The position numbers and the translations under genes were made by a program. Shown piece after piece: positions 25,813 to 33,224 of a stretch of 64,000 nucleotides of DNA. Below the pieces are notes generated by a model. It was not told the DNA's origin. It searched no databases and saw nothing but the letters and a program-made list of their open reading frames with translations. Origin of the DNA: Alkalibacillus almallahensis (GTDB taxonomy: Bacteria; Bacillota; Bacilli; Bacillales; Alkalibacillaceae); the NCBI RefSeq assembly GCF_011761495.1, contig NZ_JAASRU010000003.1:1-64000 (forward strand), read 5' to 3'. Within the stretch, counting starts at the first letter, position 1; every line of letters begins with the position of its first letter.

Positions 25813-26142
25813 ATGACCATCCATTGGTTAAAAGTTGTCGCTGGTGCCTTTTTTGAAATATTTTGGGTGATTGGACTAAGTCACGCGAACAGTTTACTCA
25901 CTTGGTCAGGCACTGTCATTGCCATTTTCTTAAGCTTTTTCTTCTTAATATTAGCAGCTAAACACCTTCCTGTTGGGACTGTATATGCAGTCTTTGCTGG
26001 TCTCGGAACAGCTGGAACCGTCATTGTCGATATGGTCTTTTTTGGCGAGCCTTTTCAACTTCTAAAAGTGTTGTTTATCGGCATACTTGTCGTCGGCATT
26101 ATAGGATTAAAATTTGTAACGGAAGAACAGGGTGAAGCATAA
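25813..26142 (+). CDS. SMR-family guanidinium exporter subunit (Gdm/YkkC-like)
   Basis: A 109-residue four-helix small multidrug resistance protein. Seen: the membrane-embedded glutamate in AGAFFEIFWVIGLSHA (helix 1), YAVFAGLGTAGTVIVDMVFFGEP (helix 3 with the GxG packing motif) and a cytosolic end FVTEEQGEA. It overlaps the next SMR gene by one nt (TAATG), so the two are made together and probably form a heterodimer as in the YkkCD/GdmCD pairs. Control by the guanidine-I riboswitch identifies guanidinium (or its derivatives) as the likely substrate. Confidence 0.92.
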   Translation: MTIHWLKVVAGAFFEIFWVIGLSHANSLLTWSGTVIAIFLSFFFLILAAKHLPVGTVYAVFAGLGTAGTVIVDMVFFGEPFQLLKVLFIGILVVGIIGLKFVTEEQGEA

Positions 26143-26456
26143 TGTATTGGACAGCGTTAATTTTTGCAGGACTATTTGAAATGACAGGCGTATTAGGAAT
26201 TAACTTGATTAATCGCTATCGTAATTGGCAATCCGTCTTGTTTATGATCGTAGCTTTTTCAATTAGTTTTGCATTATTGTCAGTCGCCATGAACGCCATT
26301 ACCATGAGTGTTGCCTATGCAATATGGACAGGGATTGGTGCTGCTGGCAGTGCGATTATGGGGATTTTATTATTTGACGAACCAGCCAACCGTCTGCGCT
26401 TATTCTTTATTTTTTGTATCATCGCCGCAACGGTCGGTTTAAAACTGGTGACATGA
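26142..26456 (+). CDS. SMR-family guanidinium exporter subunit (Gdm/YkkD-like)
   Basis: A 104-residue four-helix SMR protein, partner of the preceding gene. Seen: FAGLFEMTGVLGINLINRYRNW with the conserved helix-1 glutamate, SVAYAIWTGIGAAGSAIMGILLFDEP in helix 3. It is the Trp-containing type (AIWTGIG) while the partner has AVFAGLG, the usual asymmetry of paired SMR exporters. The start ATG overlaps the stop of the first gene. No terminator follows before the PhoP box at 26469. Confidence 0.92.
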   Translation: MYWTALIFAGLFEMTGVLGINLINRYRNWQSVLFMIVAFSISFALLSVAMNAITMSVAYAIWTGIGAAGSAIMGILLFDEPANRLRLFFIFCIIAATVGLKLVT

Positions 26457-26468
26457 TCCACGTGAAGC

Positions 26469-26534
26469 TTTACAAAAACTTCACATAACCTTTACTTGCG
26501 CTTAACAGACATTCGGCCCTTCATGAGCTAAACT
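26469..26534 (+). promoter_or_regulatory. PhoP box (four hexamers at 11-bp spacing) and -10 element
   Basis: TTTACA (26469), TTCACA (26480), TTTACT (26491) and TTAACA (26502) are spaced exactly 11 bp, the architecture of Bacillus PhoP-binding regions (TTHACA with N5). A TAAACT -10-like hexamer follows at 26529-26534. No coding gene lies downstream before the terminator at 26776. Confidence 0.75.
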
Positions 26535-26540
26535 TGAACT

Positions 26541-26813
26541 AGACCTATTACAATGACGGTCACCATTCGAGAGATCAAATGATTCATAAGGGGGTTCTCG
26601 TTTGGTACCGATTGTATAAATTTAGGTTAGATTACAAGTTGTAATATTAGTAACATAGTCGTAAACAAAACGTCACTTCTCTTTCACAGACAAATGAATC
26701 ATCAACTTGTAGTATATAGTTATAAGCCAAATTGCTTGTGTGAACCTTCCCCTTTAATAGATTTTAAAATAGGTTAACCACCTAGCTTCCCCCTTAGCTA
26801 GGTGGTTTTTTGT
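26541..26813 (+). ncRNA. Candidate phosphate-starvation small RNA
   Basis: The region between the PhoP box/-10 and the strong terminator at 26776-26813 would give an RNA of about 270 nt. The longest plausible frame is 21 codons (from ATG at 26580 on, beginning MIHKGVLVWYR) with only a weak GAGAG site, and a shorter 9-codon frame ends just before it. A second weaker pair of PhoP-like hexamers is at 26672 and 26683. Whether it is an sRNA, a small-peptide mRNA or a decayed Pho gene is undecided. Confidence 0.35.
26776..26813 (+). terminator. Strong terminator of the orphan Pho transcript
   Basis: Twelve-base perfect arms AACCACCTAGCT and AGCTAGGTGGTT around loop TCCCCCTT, followed by TTTTTG. 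Confidence 0.85.
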
Positions 26814-26836
26814 GTTTTGAAAGGTTGTTGTCTTGC

Positions 26837-26924
26837 TCAGTTTTGAAATAAATCGCCTTATTTATTTCAAAACTGAATCCACTTATCTAATTAATCCACC
26901 TATTTATCTAATAAATTAAAAACA
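26837..26924. repeat. 21-nt repeat array C1 with 17-bp inverted repeat
   Basis: Units start at 26841 (inverted form TTTTGAAATAA), 26862 (TTATTTCAAAAC), 26883 (TTATCTAATTAA) and 26904 (TTATCTAATAAA), spaced exactly 21 nt. The first two form a perfect 17-bp inverted repeat, 26837-26853 against 26860-26876, with a six-base loop CGCCTT. It fills the gap before the convergent queuosine-precursor transporter gene. Confidence 0.85.
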
Positions 26925-26933
26925 ACCTACCGC

Positions 26934-27581
26934 TCAGGCAGGTTGTTTCGCTTCGACTTTAGTCGATTGTTCATGTTTATTTTGACGTGTCAGCCAATAG
27001 AAAATCGGCGTATCGATTGCAGCAATCAATAGCTTAATCACATATTGACTCAGGATCATCATCCACAAATTCGGAACGCTTCCAGCAAAGGCAATCGTAA
27101 TAAAAATCGTGGTGTCTATAAATTGAGATGACGCCGTACTTAAATTATTACGCATCCACTTAAAACGGTTTGATGTCATCTTCTTTACTGTGGAGAAAAT
27201 ATACACATCAACAAATTGTGATGTTAAGTAGGCCGCACCGGATGCTAATACGAAGCGAGCATTTTGGCCAAGCAATGTCTCATAAGCGGCTTGTGACTCT
27301 TGTGCAAACGGCGCAACGGGTAATAGTTGCCCGAAGTAAATCATGATACTTGCGAAAATTTGTGCCACAAAGCCGAATATAATCGTTTGTTTTGCTTGTT
27401 GTTTACCGTACTCTTCGTGAATCACATCAGTAATTAAAAATGACACCGCGTAAACGACAACTGCCGCTGGAACAACGAAGGTCTCACTAAATGCGACCAA
27501 CTTCCCTGCTAATACGTTCGCAATCACGAGGGATGTCGCAAAAATAATATTTAATAAAATTAATTTCTGGTCTCTACTCAT
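26934..27581 (-). CDS. Queuosine-precursor transporter, VUT family (YhhQ-like)
   Basis: A 215-residue membrane protein with about six helices, of the VUT/ECF-like YhhQ family that imports preQ0/preQ1. Seen: SRDQKLILLNIIFATSLVIANVLAGKLV at the start, FLITDVIHEEYGKQQAKQTIIFGF with the conserved acidic pair, and STASSQFIDTTIFITIAFAG. The start at 27581 (ATG) overlaps the queF stop by eight nt (GTGATGAG), whereas a longer frame extends into queF. Co-transcription with queF supports the substrate. Confidence 0.9.
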   Translation of the reverse strand: MSRDQKLILLNIIFATSLVIANVLAGKLVAFSETFVVPAAVVVYAVSFLITDVIHEEYGKQQAKQTIIFGFVAQIFASIMIYFGQLLPVAPFAQESQAAYETLLGQNARFVLASGAAYLTSQFVDVYIFSTVKKMTSNRFKWMRNNLSTASSQFIDTTIFITIAFAGSVPNLWMMILSQYVIKLLIAAIDTPIFYWLTRQNKHEQSTKVEAKQPA

Positions 27582-27981
27582 CACGGTCGCGTACCGCCTT
27601 AGTCGACAGTTCGATACCACCGCGTGCTGATTGATGCACCGTCACTTCAACGTGCAACGGATCAATCGCGTAAACGAAATCATCCGCAATTTGCGCAGCT
27701 AATGACTCGCAAAATGCCCCTTGATCACGGAAAGACCATAAATAAAACTTAAACGACTTCGATTCAATGCACTTTTCGTTCGGTGTATATGAAATTTCTA
27801 CCCGCCCGAAATCAGGTTGACCCGTTTTCGGACAAACCGCCGTAAACTCCAATGCATTAAATGAAACCGTCTGAACATTCGGAGCCGGGAACGCTTCTTC
27901 TTTTAAAATCTCACGCCCATGCTCCACACTCTCCGGCCTCGGCATCGGCCCAGACCGAGGTAAATAATAGTTCTCTGACAT
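27574..27981 (-). CDS. queF: NADPH-dependent 7-cyano-7-deazaguanine (preQ0) reductase
   Basis: A 135-residue type-I (short) QueF, reducing preQ0 to preQ1 in queuosine synthesis. Seen: FTAVCPKTGQPDFGRVEISY with the catalytic cysteine that forms the thioimide, the nucleobase/NADPH region CIESKSFKFYLWSFRDQGAFCE, and HVEVTVHQSARGGIE. The ATG at 27981 is eight nt after AAGGAGA; a 21-residue longer frame runs through the riboswitch. The precursor transporter follows with overlap. Confidence 0.95.
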   Translation of the reverse strand: MSENYYLPRSGPMPRPESVEHGREILKEEAFPAPNVQTVSFNALEFTAVCPKTGQPDFGRVEISYTPNEKCIESKSFKFYLWSFRDQGAFCESLAAQIADDFVYAIDPLHVEVTVHQSARGGIELSTKAVRDRDE

Positions 27982-27990
27982 GTTTCTCAT

Positions 27991-28030
27991 CTCCTTAGTT
28001 TTGATTAAGCAGGATTTCGCGAACTGCTCT
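27991..28030 (-). ncRNA. Probable preQ1-I riboswitch controlling queF translation
   Basis: The minus strand has a six-pair stem GAGCAG/CUGCUU (28029-28024 with about 28010-28005), a loop containing UUCGCGAAAUC and an A-rich tail AAUCAAAACUAAGGAG that includes the queF ribosome site. This is the minimal H-type pseudoknot layout of preQ1-I aptamers (stem, short loop, A-rich segment ending CUAAGGA). The pairing of the second helix is not certain from eye inspection; context supports it. Confidence 0.55.
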
Positions 28031-28050
28031 AAACGTTTGCACAAATAGTT

Positions 28051-28079
28051 ATTCTATCAGACTTTGTTACACTTCACAA
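28051..28079 (-). promoter_or_regulatory. SigA promoter of the queF operon
   Basis: On the minus strand TTGTGA (-35, 28074-28079) and TAGAAT (-10, 28051-28056) are 17 nt apart, and would start the RNA just upstream of the preQ1-I candidate. Confidence 0.6.
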
Positions 28080-28088
28080 TAAAATGGT

Positions 28089-28235
28089 TTTCGCCGTATA
28101 ACAGCTGGTTTTCGCCGAACACATCCGCTTTTTCGCTGTATACCTGGCAAATTTCGCTGTATGTGAAAGCTTTTTCGCTGTATCGGCCACCATTTTCGCT
28201 GTATGTGGATCTATTTTCGCTGTATTAACCTTTCT
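28089..28235. repeat. 21-nt repeat array A3 (TTTCGCYGTAT core, seven units)
   Basis: Seven units of exactly 21 nt start at 28089, 28110, 28131, 28152, 28173, 28194 and 28215. Six have TTTCGCTGTAT/TTTCGCCGTAT; the second is TTTCGCCGAAC. It lies between the 3' end of the amidohydrolase gene and the queF promoter, that is downstream of one gene and upstream of another on the same strand. Confidence 0.93.
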
Positions 28236-28254
28236 ATCACGAGCGAATTACCTC

Positions 28255-29568
28255 TTAATCTTCCATCACCTTCTCAACAAACCGCTTCAACACATGAATC
28301 GTTTGAACACAGTCACTCAACGACGACCATTCAGCTGGATTGTGACTCACACCATCTAAACTTTGGGTAAACAGCATCGCCATCGGTACATAGCGACCTA
28401 AGATCATCGCATCGTGACCAGCGCCACTTGGTAGATAAAATGGTTCGACATCAAGCGCTTCACGCATAGCTTCACCCGCTTGCGCCTGCATGTCAGCAGG
28501 CACTTCGACTGGCGCCACATTCATCGACTCTTGGATCGAAACGGTTGTCCCATGTGCGTCACTTACTTGTTGAGCATATTCTTTAATCTGCTTCGATAAT
28601 TCTTCTTTCCACTCCAATTTAATGTCACGAATATCAACTGACAAAGTGACCTCGCCTGGAATCACGTTCACGCCATTCGGTTCAACTGACAATTTCCCAA
28701 CTGTCGCAACACCAGAATCACTCACTTGACCAGGGAAGTCCTTCACATTCAACATAAATTCACTCGCTGCGACTAACGCATCCGTCCGATCATTCATCGG
28801 GGTATTCCCAGCATGGCCAGCCACACCTGAAAACGTGATACTTAACCACGTCGGCCCAGCAATGCCTGTCACGACACCAACGGGTAAATCGCGTTTCTCT
28901 AGTTGTTTCCCTTGTTCAATATGAACTTCGACAAAAGCCTTCACATCATCCAAATTACGTTTTGCCTCACGAAAACCATTCGGCGTCAAGCCGACATCAG
29001 CCAAAACATCCGTAAACGGACGACCATTAAAGTCGACCCGCTTCACTTCTTGCTCCATATCAAGTTCACCGACAACGGACTGACTGCCGAGTAAGCCTCC
29101 ATTAAATCGAGCGCCCTCTTCGTCCGTAAAAACCACGACTTCATACGGAACTGCCGGCTTCACGCCAGCATCTTTCCAAGCTGAAGCCACTTCAAGTGCA
29201 CTTAGTACTCCTAAAGGTCCATCAAAATGACCACCATGCATGACACTATCTAAATGGGAACCTGATACAACAGCTGGTCCATCTGTCTCACCTTCCACGC
29301 GGCCAAACACATTGCCAGCCCCATCAATATGTACATCCAATCCGTCTTCTGCCATCCACTGTTTCACAAGATCCTTCGCTTGCTTTTCTTCTTGTGAAAA
29401 TGAAATACGTCGACATCCGCCTTCTTTTGTCATGCCAAGTTCAGCTAATGCCGTTAAACGTTCAGCGACGCGACGGCTGTTTACGCCTGAGTGATCAAGC
29501 GATTCATCAGATCCTTCCATCAATCGATTACGAAACAAGTCTACTTGCTGTTTGATCTTATCTTCCAT
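28255..29568 (-). CDS. M20-family Zn hydrolase (N-carbamoyl-L-amino-acid hydrolase / allantoate amidohydrolase type)
   Basis: A 437-residue dinuclear metallohydrolase. Seen: metal ligands in SGSHLDSVMHGGHFDGPLG (His and bridging Asp), FTDEEGARFNGGLLGS (catalytic and ligand Glu), FVEVHIEQGKQLE (His ligand), and the C-terminal PSGAGHDAMILG. This is the HyuC/AmaB/AllC branch that removes the carbamoyl group from ureido acids. The exact substrate (N-carbamoyl amino acid, ureidopropionate or allantoate) cannot be told; no hydantoinase or purine genes are beside it. The ATG at 29568 has AGGGAG eight nt upstream. Confidence 0.88.
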   Translation of the reverse strand: MEDKIKQQVDLFRNRLMEGSDESLDHSGVNSRRVAERLTALAELGMTKEGGCRRISFSQEEKQAKDLVKQWMAEDGLDVHIDGAGNVFGRVEGETDGPAVVSGSHLDSVMHGGHFDGPLGVLSALEVASAWKDAGVKPAVPYEVVVFTDEEGARFNGGLLGSQSVVGELDMEQEVKRVDFNGRPFTDVLADVGLTPNGFREAKRNLDDVKAFVEVHIEQGKQLEKRDLPVGVVTGIAGPTWLSITFSGVAGHAGNTPMNDRTDALVAASEFMLNVKDFPGQVSDSGVATVGKLSVEPNGVNVIPGEVTLSVDIRDIKLEWKEELSKQIKEYAQQVSDAHGTTVSIQESMNVAPVEVPADMQAQAGEAMREALDVEPFYLPSGAGHDAMILGRYVPMAMLFTQSLDGVSHNPAEWSSLSDCVQTIHVLKRFVEKVMED

Positions 29569-29583
29569 GTTATACACTCCCTT

Positions 29584-29847
29584 TTATATCTCTTCAGCAC
29601 GAAGTTTTTGCCACGACATGGCAGTCATGACAATCCCTATTATCATGGCTAATCCTATGACCAAAGCTTCCCACGTCAAACCATTTGTCATTAGCAAATC
29701 AAGCACGCCAACAAACATCACAACCGTAAAACCAATGTTAGCAATCAAATTTTTCGTCGTTTGCCTATAAGACTTTTTTAAGAACTTTTCCTGAATGATC
29801 AGCATTCCAAGCACCAAAACCCATATGGTCATGAGCCAAATAAACAT
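29584..29847 (-). CDS. Small three-helix membrane protein
   Basis: An 87-residue protein of unknown family with a hydrophobic N-terminal helix (MFIWLMTIWVLVLGMLII), a basic loop (KFLKKSYRQTTKN) and two further helices (IGFTVVMFVGVLDLLM, LVIGLAMIIGIVMTA). The start at 29847 is chosen because GAGGTGACGATA precedes it; the 37-residue longer frame has no site. It precedes the amidohydrolase gene by 15 nt on the same strand and is probably co-transcribed with it. Confidence 0.7.
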   Translation of the reverse strand: MFIWLMTIWVLVLGMLIIQEKFLKKSYRQTTKNLIANIGFTVVMFVGVLDLLMTNGLTWEALVIGLAMIIGIVMTAMSWQKLRAEEI

Positions 29848-29996
29848 TATCGTCACCTCACGACGTCTCATGTTATTTACCACTCTAATACAAACATTCA
29901 TCTTGTTAAAGACAAAATAGCCAAAACTTTCGCACAAGTGACTTTTTCGCCTTTTCACGTTATAGTAGGAACATCAGAATTTATGGAGTGTCGGAT

Positions 29997-30830
29997 GTGG
30001 GAAAGCTAAGCAAAAAGCAACGTGCAGCTGAGCGCTTACAAGCAAATATAGGAACGTTAAGATGCCCGTTTTGTTATGAAGCCTTAACTTTAATAGATGA
30101 TCAAAACTTAACCTGTTCCAACCGTCATGTCTTTGATCTAGCCAAGCAAGGCTATCTCAACATGGCCAAGCAATCACAATCGACGATCTATGACACATCA
30201 CTATTTAATGCACGCCAACGCTTGAACGAAGCTGGGTTTTACACCCCACTAGTCAATCAACTCGATCAGGAATTAGCGAATTTAGCACCCAAAATAGTCT
30301 TAGACGCTGGTTGCGGGGAAGGATCTCATTTACAGCAGCTAAATACACGACGACACATTCCTTTTCCAATTGGTATCGACTTGGCTAAAGAAGGGGTCCA
30401 ACAGGCGGCTAAGCACGATGAAGATGTTCAGTGGATCGTCGCAGACCTCGCCAATACCCCAATGAACAATCAATCGGTTGATGTGATATTAAATATTTTA
30501 TCCCCATCAAATTACGCAGAATTTGAGCGGGTATTAGCTGAAGATGGTGTCGTCATCAAAGTCGTGCCTAATCAAGCTTATTTAAAAGAAATTCGTCAAC
30601 AACTAGACCAAACCGACTACTCAAATAATGACGTGGTTGATCGGTTCCGCGAATCTTTTGATATTATCCGCGAGCACCGCGTATTCGCAGAACAAGAATT
30701 AATTGAAGCCATGTTCCAAGATCTGATTCAAATGACACCACTCACCCAAGATGCAGATCTCAACCAGCTAAACTTTGTACAACACGTGACACTCGATTTA
30801 ACCATCTTAGTCGGTCAAAAAAGGCCTTGA
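29997..30830 (+). CDS. RlmA-type 23S rRNA (guanine-N1)-methyltransferase
   Basis: A 277-residue class-I SAM methyltransferase with an N-terminal zinc finger (CPFCYEAL...CSNRHVFDLAKQGYLNM) and the SAM motif VLDAGCGEGSHL near residue 100, then DVILNILSPSNYAEFERVL. This is the RlmA family (G745/G748 of 23S rRNA; YxjB in Bacillus). GTG at 29997, eight nt after GGAG, fits better than the GTG at 29988 which overlaps that site. Which guanine is methylated is not resolvable here. Confidence 0.85.
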   Translation: MGKLSKKQRAAERLQANIGTLRCPFCYEALTLIDDQNLTCSNRHVFDLAKQGYLNMAKQSQSTIYDTSLFNARQRLNEAGFYTPLVNQLDQELANLAPKIVLDAGCGEGSHLQQLNTRRHIPFPIGIDLAKEGVQQAAKHDEDVQWIVADLANTPMNNQSVDVILNILSPSNYAEFERVLAEDGVVIKVVPNQAYLKEIRQQLDQTDYSNNDVVDRFRESFDIIREHRVFAEQELIEAMFQDLIQMTPLTQDADLNQLNFVQHVTLDLTILVGQKRP

Positions 30831-30842
30831 GATCCAAAAAAA

Positions 30843-30865
30843 GCCTACGCTAAATAAGCGTAGGC
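30843..30865 (-). terminator. Terminator of the small oxidase-like membrane protein gene
   Basis: Nine-base arms GCCTACGCT/AGCGTAGGC with a five-base loop; on the minus strand the stem is followed by a T7-rich tail. Confidence 0.75.
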
Positions 30866-30874
30866 AATAAATCA

Positions 30875-31258
30875 TTAATCTTCGACTTTGCGAAATGTCA
30901 CAAAAACGAATAAAATAAAGCTGATGAGTAATATGGTTCCGCCCACGATGAAGAATACCGTGACGAATGCTTCGGGTAACCCTAATGGATTCATGTAATA
31001 GAACCACATGCCAATCGTTAATCCGAACGCACCGATGATCCCGGACCATACATGAAGCGTCGTCAATAAAGACGGGATAGGGTTGTACACTTTATAAAAC
31101 ATCGACCAAGAAAATAGGGTTAACCAGCCGACTAGTAAAATGTGGGCATGAATCGCACTAAATTCGAGACTTCCTGCTCCAGCCATGTGTGAACCAAGAA
31201 ACGCACCGACTGCAGCGAATAATGCGGATAATCGTAATAATAGTTTGTTATAAGACAA
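30875..31258 (-). CDS. Small membrane protein resembling heme-copper oxidase subunit I helices
   Basis: A 127-residue four-helix membrane protein. Helix 2 has SAIHAHILLVGWLTLFSWSMFY, with two histidines two apart followed by a GW pair, recalling the heme-ligand helix of cytochrome oxidase subunit I and NorB; helix 1 has GSHMAGAG. Such stand-alone proteins are often labelled cytochrome-c oxidase, but the copper ligands and remaining helices are missing, so catalytic oxidase activity is not supported. Monocistronic, ATG after AAAGGGGGACAACC. Function unknown. Confidence 0.65.
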   Translation of the reverse strand: MSYNKLLLRLSALFAAVGAFLGSHMAGAGSLEFSAIHAHILLVGWLTLFSWSMFYKVYNPIPSLLTTLHVWSGIIGAFGLTIGMWFYYMNPLGLPEAFVTVFFIVGGTILLISFILFVFVTFRKVED

Positions 31259-31353
31259 AATGGTTGTCCCCCTTTAAAAGGAAAATTCTACTATAACTAA
31301 TAAACATGCTATGCTAATATATAACGTAACATACATAGCATCACGGAGGTATT

Positions 31354-31824
31354 ATGATGAATGAAGATTTAGTGAAACAATTTTGGCAACAATTTGTAAG
31401 TGAACGTCCAGAACTTGCTAATGAAGATACACCTTATAAAGTTGAATATTTTGGTGACGGTGAAGCGATGGCACGCGAACTGCTCGATTTAATTAAAGCA
31501 GGCGAAAAAACAGCCACTTGTTCACTGTACCGTATGTATGAATACCATGATGAAAAGGTCGCTGATGAAGGTAGCTTTAACATCGTCACAGACTATCAAG
31601 GCAATCCCGAAGCAATTATTAGAATTACAGATATCGATATCATCCCGTTCCGCTCAATCCCAGAAGATATTGCGGAAAAAGAAGGTGAAGGCGACCAAAG
31701 TTATGAGTACTGGTATGAAGCCCACGAAAACTTCTTTTCTCGTGAAATGGACTCGATCAGCGAAACATTTGAGGATGATTTACCCGTCGTTGTTGAACAA
31801 TTTGATCTCGTTTACAAACAATAA
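31354..31824 (+). CDS. ASCH-domain protein
   Basis: A 156-residue protein of the ASCH family (RNA-binding fold; some members are amidohydrolases of N4-acetylcytidine). Seen: YFGDGEAMARELLDLIKAGEKTATCSLYRMYEYHDE with the GxKTAT core, YQGNPEAIIRITDIDIIPF and EGEGDQSYEYWYEAHENFFSRE. The ATG follows CGGAGGTATT; a second ATG comes immediately after and is equally possible. Monocistronic with a terminator. Confidence 0.85.
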   Translation: MMNEDLVKQFWQQFVSERPELANEDTPYKVEYFGDGEAMARELLDLIKAGEKTATCSLYRMYEYHDEKVADEGSFNIVTDYQGNPEAIIRITDIDIIPFRSIPEDIAEKEGEGDQSYEYWYEAHENFFSREMDSISETFEDDLPVVVEQFDLVYKQ

Positions 31825-31850
31825 CCGTGCGACTGCATGGTTATTTTCTT
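31820..31850 (+). terminator. Terminator after the ASCH gene
   Basis: AATAACC/GGTTATT and TGC/GCA arms around a four-base loop, followed by TTCTTT, overlapping the stop codon. Confidence 0.6.
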
Positions 31851-31871
31851 TAACAAAGGATGCGATTCACC

Positions 31872-33224
31872 ATGCTTAGAATGCGATTTTATTTGTATAC
31901 ATCATTTGTCTTGATATATATCATCAATTTGTTTGCAACAAGCGAGATGCTTACCTACATACAAGGAGCCATCGGGTTAGTTGCTGTACTCTTTTCCATA
32001 CATAATGCGAGTAGAACATATCAATTAATTGGTATCATTTTTGCTAGTATCGGAGCAGGCTTGTTTATCATCTATGATTTACCGACCAGTAATCTATTAC
32101 CTTATATGACTTCGATGGGGCTATTAATCTCGCTACTGTATTTGATTCCGTTTATTAACCATTTTATGATTGTCGGGAAGTTCGATCAATCAATCTATCA
32201 ACTTTTGCAGTCGAACACTCATCATCTCGGGTCCTTTTATGCGAAATCCTATTTAACGAGTTACGTCTTAACACTATTTATCTTCTTATCGATGGTTCCG
32301 TTATCCTATCAGTTAGTAAAAGATAAAACAGCTTCATTCAATGACCGTTTAACGCATGAATTCGCGACTCGATCGATTTTGCGTCCGCTTGCAACCGCAA
32401 ATGCTTGGAGCCCAATCGAAGTTTACATTGCGCTTGTCGTTGGGATTACGGGGGCTTATTATTTAGAGTTGCTTCCCGTCTTACTCGGATTCTCACTAAT
32501 TATGGCTGCGATTGATATAGGCCTAGGTTATACGCGTTATAGATCGTACAAATTTACAGATGAATCAACTCATGAACCTGGATCACAAAGCCAGTCATGG
32601 AAACACATAGGCTTACTCGGGTTATTTCTCGTGTTGTTTGTTGCAACTGCTGCCATTACGCACAACCTATTAGCTCTTGAATTTTTCGATGCGATTATTT
32701 TAACGATCGTTCCATTCACCATAGTCTGGGCGCTTGCGATCAATCGTTTACGCACCTTTATCCATTACAATCGCGAAGTCTGGCACCAACAATTATGGAC
32801 GATGCAAAATTTCATCATGCTCTTAGTACCGATCGGCTTTTTTAACGAAGTTGTGCAAGACACCGGCGTGTTCGAGCCATTATTAAGTCAACTATCGTGG
32901 TTAGAAGAGCAACCGCTCTGGTTATTTATCTTTATTTTCTTAAGTGCAGTCGTTCTAGCCTTTGCAGGGTTCCATCCGCTGGTGACACTTAGCTTACAAG
33001 GCATTGTCGTGACGCCATTTCTCGATACGATTAGCCCACTGAGTGTGTCAGTCGTGATGGTCATCTCCGTCGTCGCAAATGACATGACTGGGACATTTAA
33101 TATTCCGATCACGATGCTTAATCAATATTTTAAACGCAATCCGTACCAGCTGACCCTCTGGAATATCGGCTACGCTCTATTATTTGGTGCAATAGGCGTG
33201 GGCATCGCGCTACTCTTTGTATGA
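31872..33224 (+). CDS. Polytopic membrane protein, ~12 helices, unknown family
   Basis: A 450-residue hydrophobic protein. Helices cluster in an N-terminal group (residues 5-110), a central group and a C-terminal group with GFHPLVTLSLQGIVVTPFLDTISPLSVSVVMVISVVANDMTGTFNIP near the end. The C-terminal pattern recalls ion-transporter-superfamily permeases (citrate/gluconate/anion), where two half-helices carry the substrate site, but I cannot place it in a named family. The ATG at 31872 is preferred to 31860, as AAAGGA lies 11 nt before it. No partner genes are adjacent. Confidence 0.75.
   Translation: MLRMRFYLYTSFVLIYIINLFATSEMLTYIQGAIGLVAVLFSIHNASRTYQLIGIIFASIGAGLFIIYDLPTSNLLPYMTSMGLLISLLYLIPFINHFMIVGKFDQSIYQLLQSNTHHLGSFYAKSYLTSYVLTLFIFLSMVPLSYQLVKDKTASFNDRLTHEFATRSILRPLATANAWSPIEVYIALVVGITGAYYLELLPVLLGFSLIMAAIDIGLGYTRYRSYKFTDESTHEPGSQSQSWKHIGLLGLFLVLFVATAAITHNLLALEFFDAIILTIVPFTIVWALAINRLRTFIHYNREVWHQQLWTMQNFIMLLVPIGFFNEVVQDTGVFEPLLSQLSWLEEQPLWLFIFIFLSAVVLAFAGFHPLVTLSLQGIVVTPFLDTISPLSVSVVMVISVVANDMTGTFNIPITMLNQYFKRNPYQLTLWNIGYALLFGAIGVGIALLFV

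Noticed and set aside
26662-26688. A second full PhoP box upstream of the orphan terminator
   Set aside because: Only GTCACT (26672) and TTCACA (26683) fit at 11-bp spacing; the third position matches poorly. I mention it within the RNA feature only.
31872-33224. Naming the polytopic protein a citrate or gluconate permease
   Set aside because: Only a loose resemblance in the C-terminal helices is seen; no diagnostic motif supports a family or a substrate.
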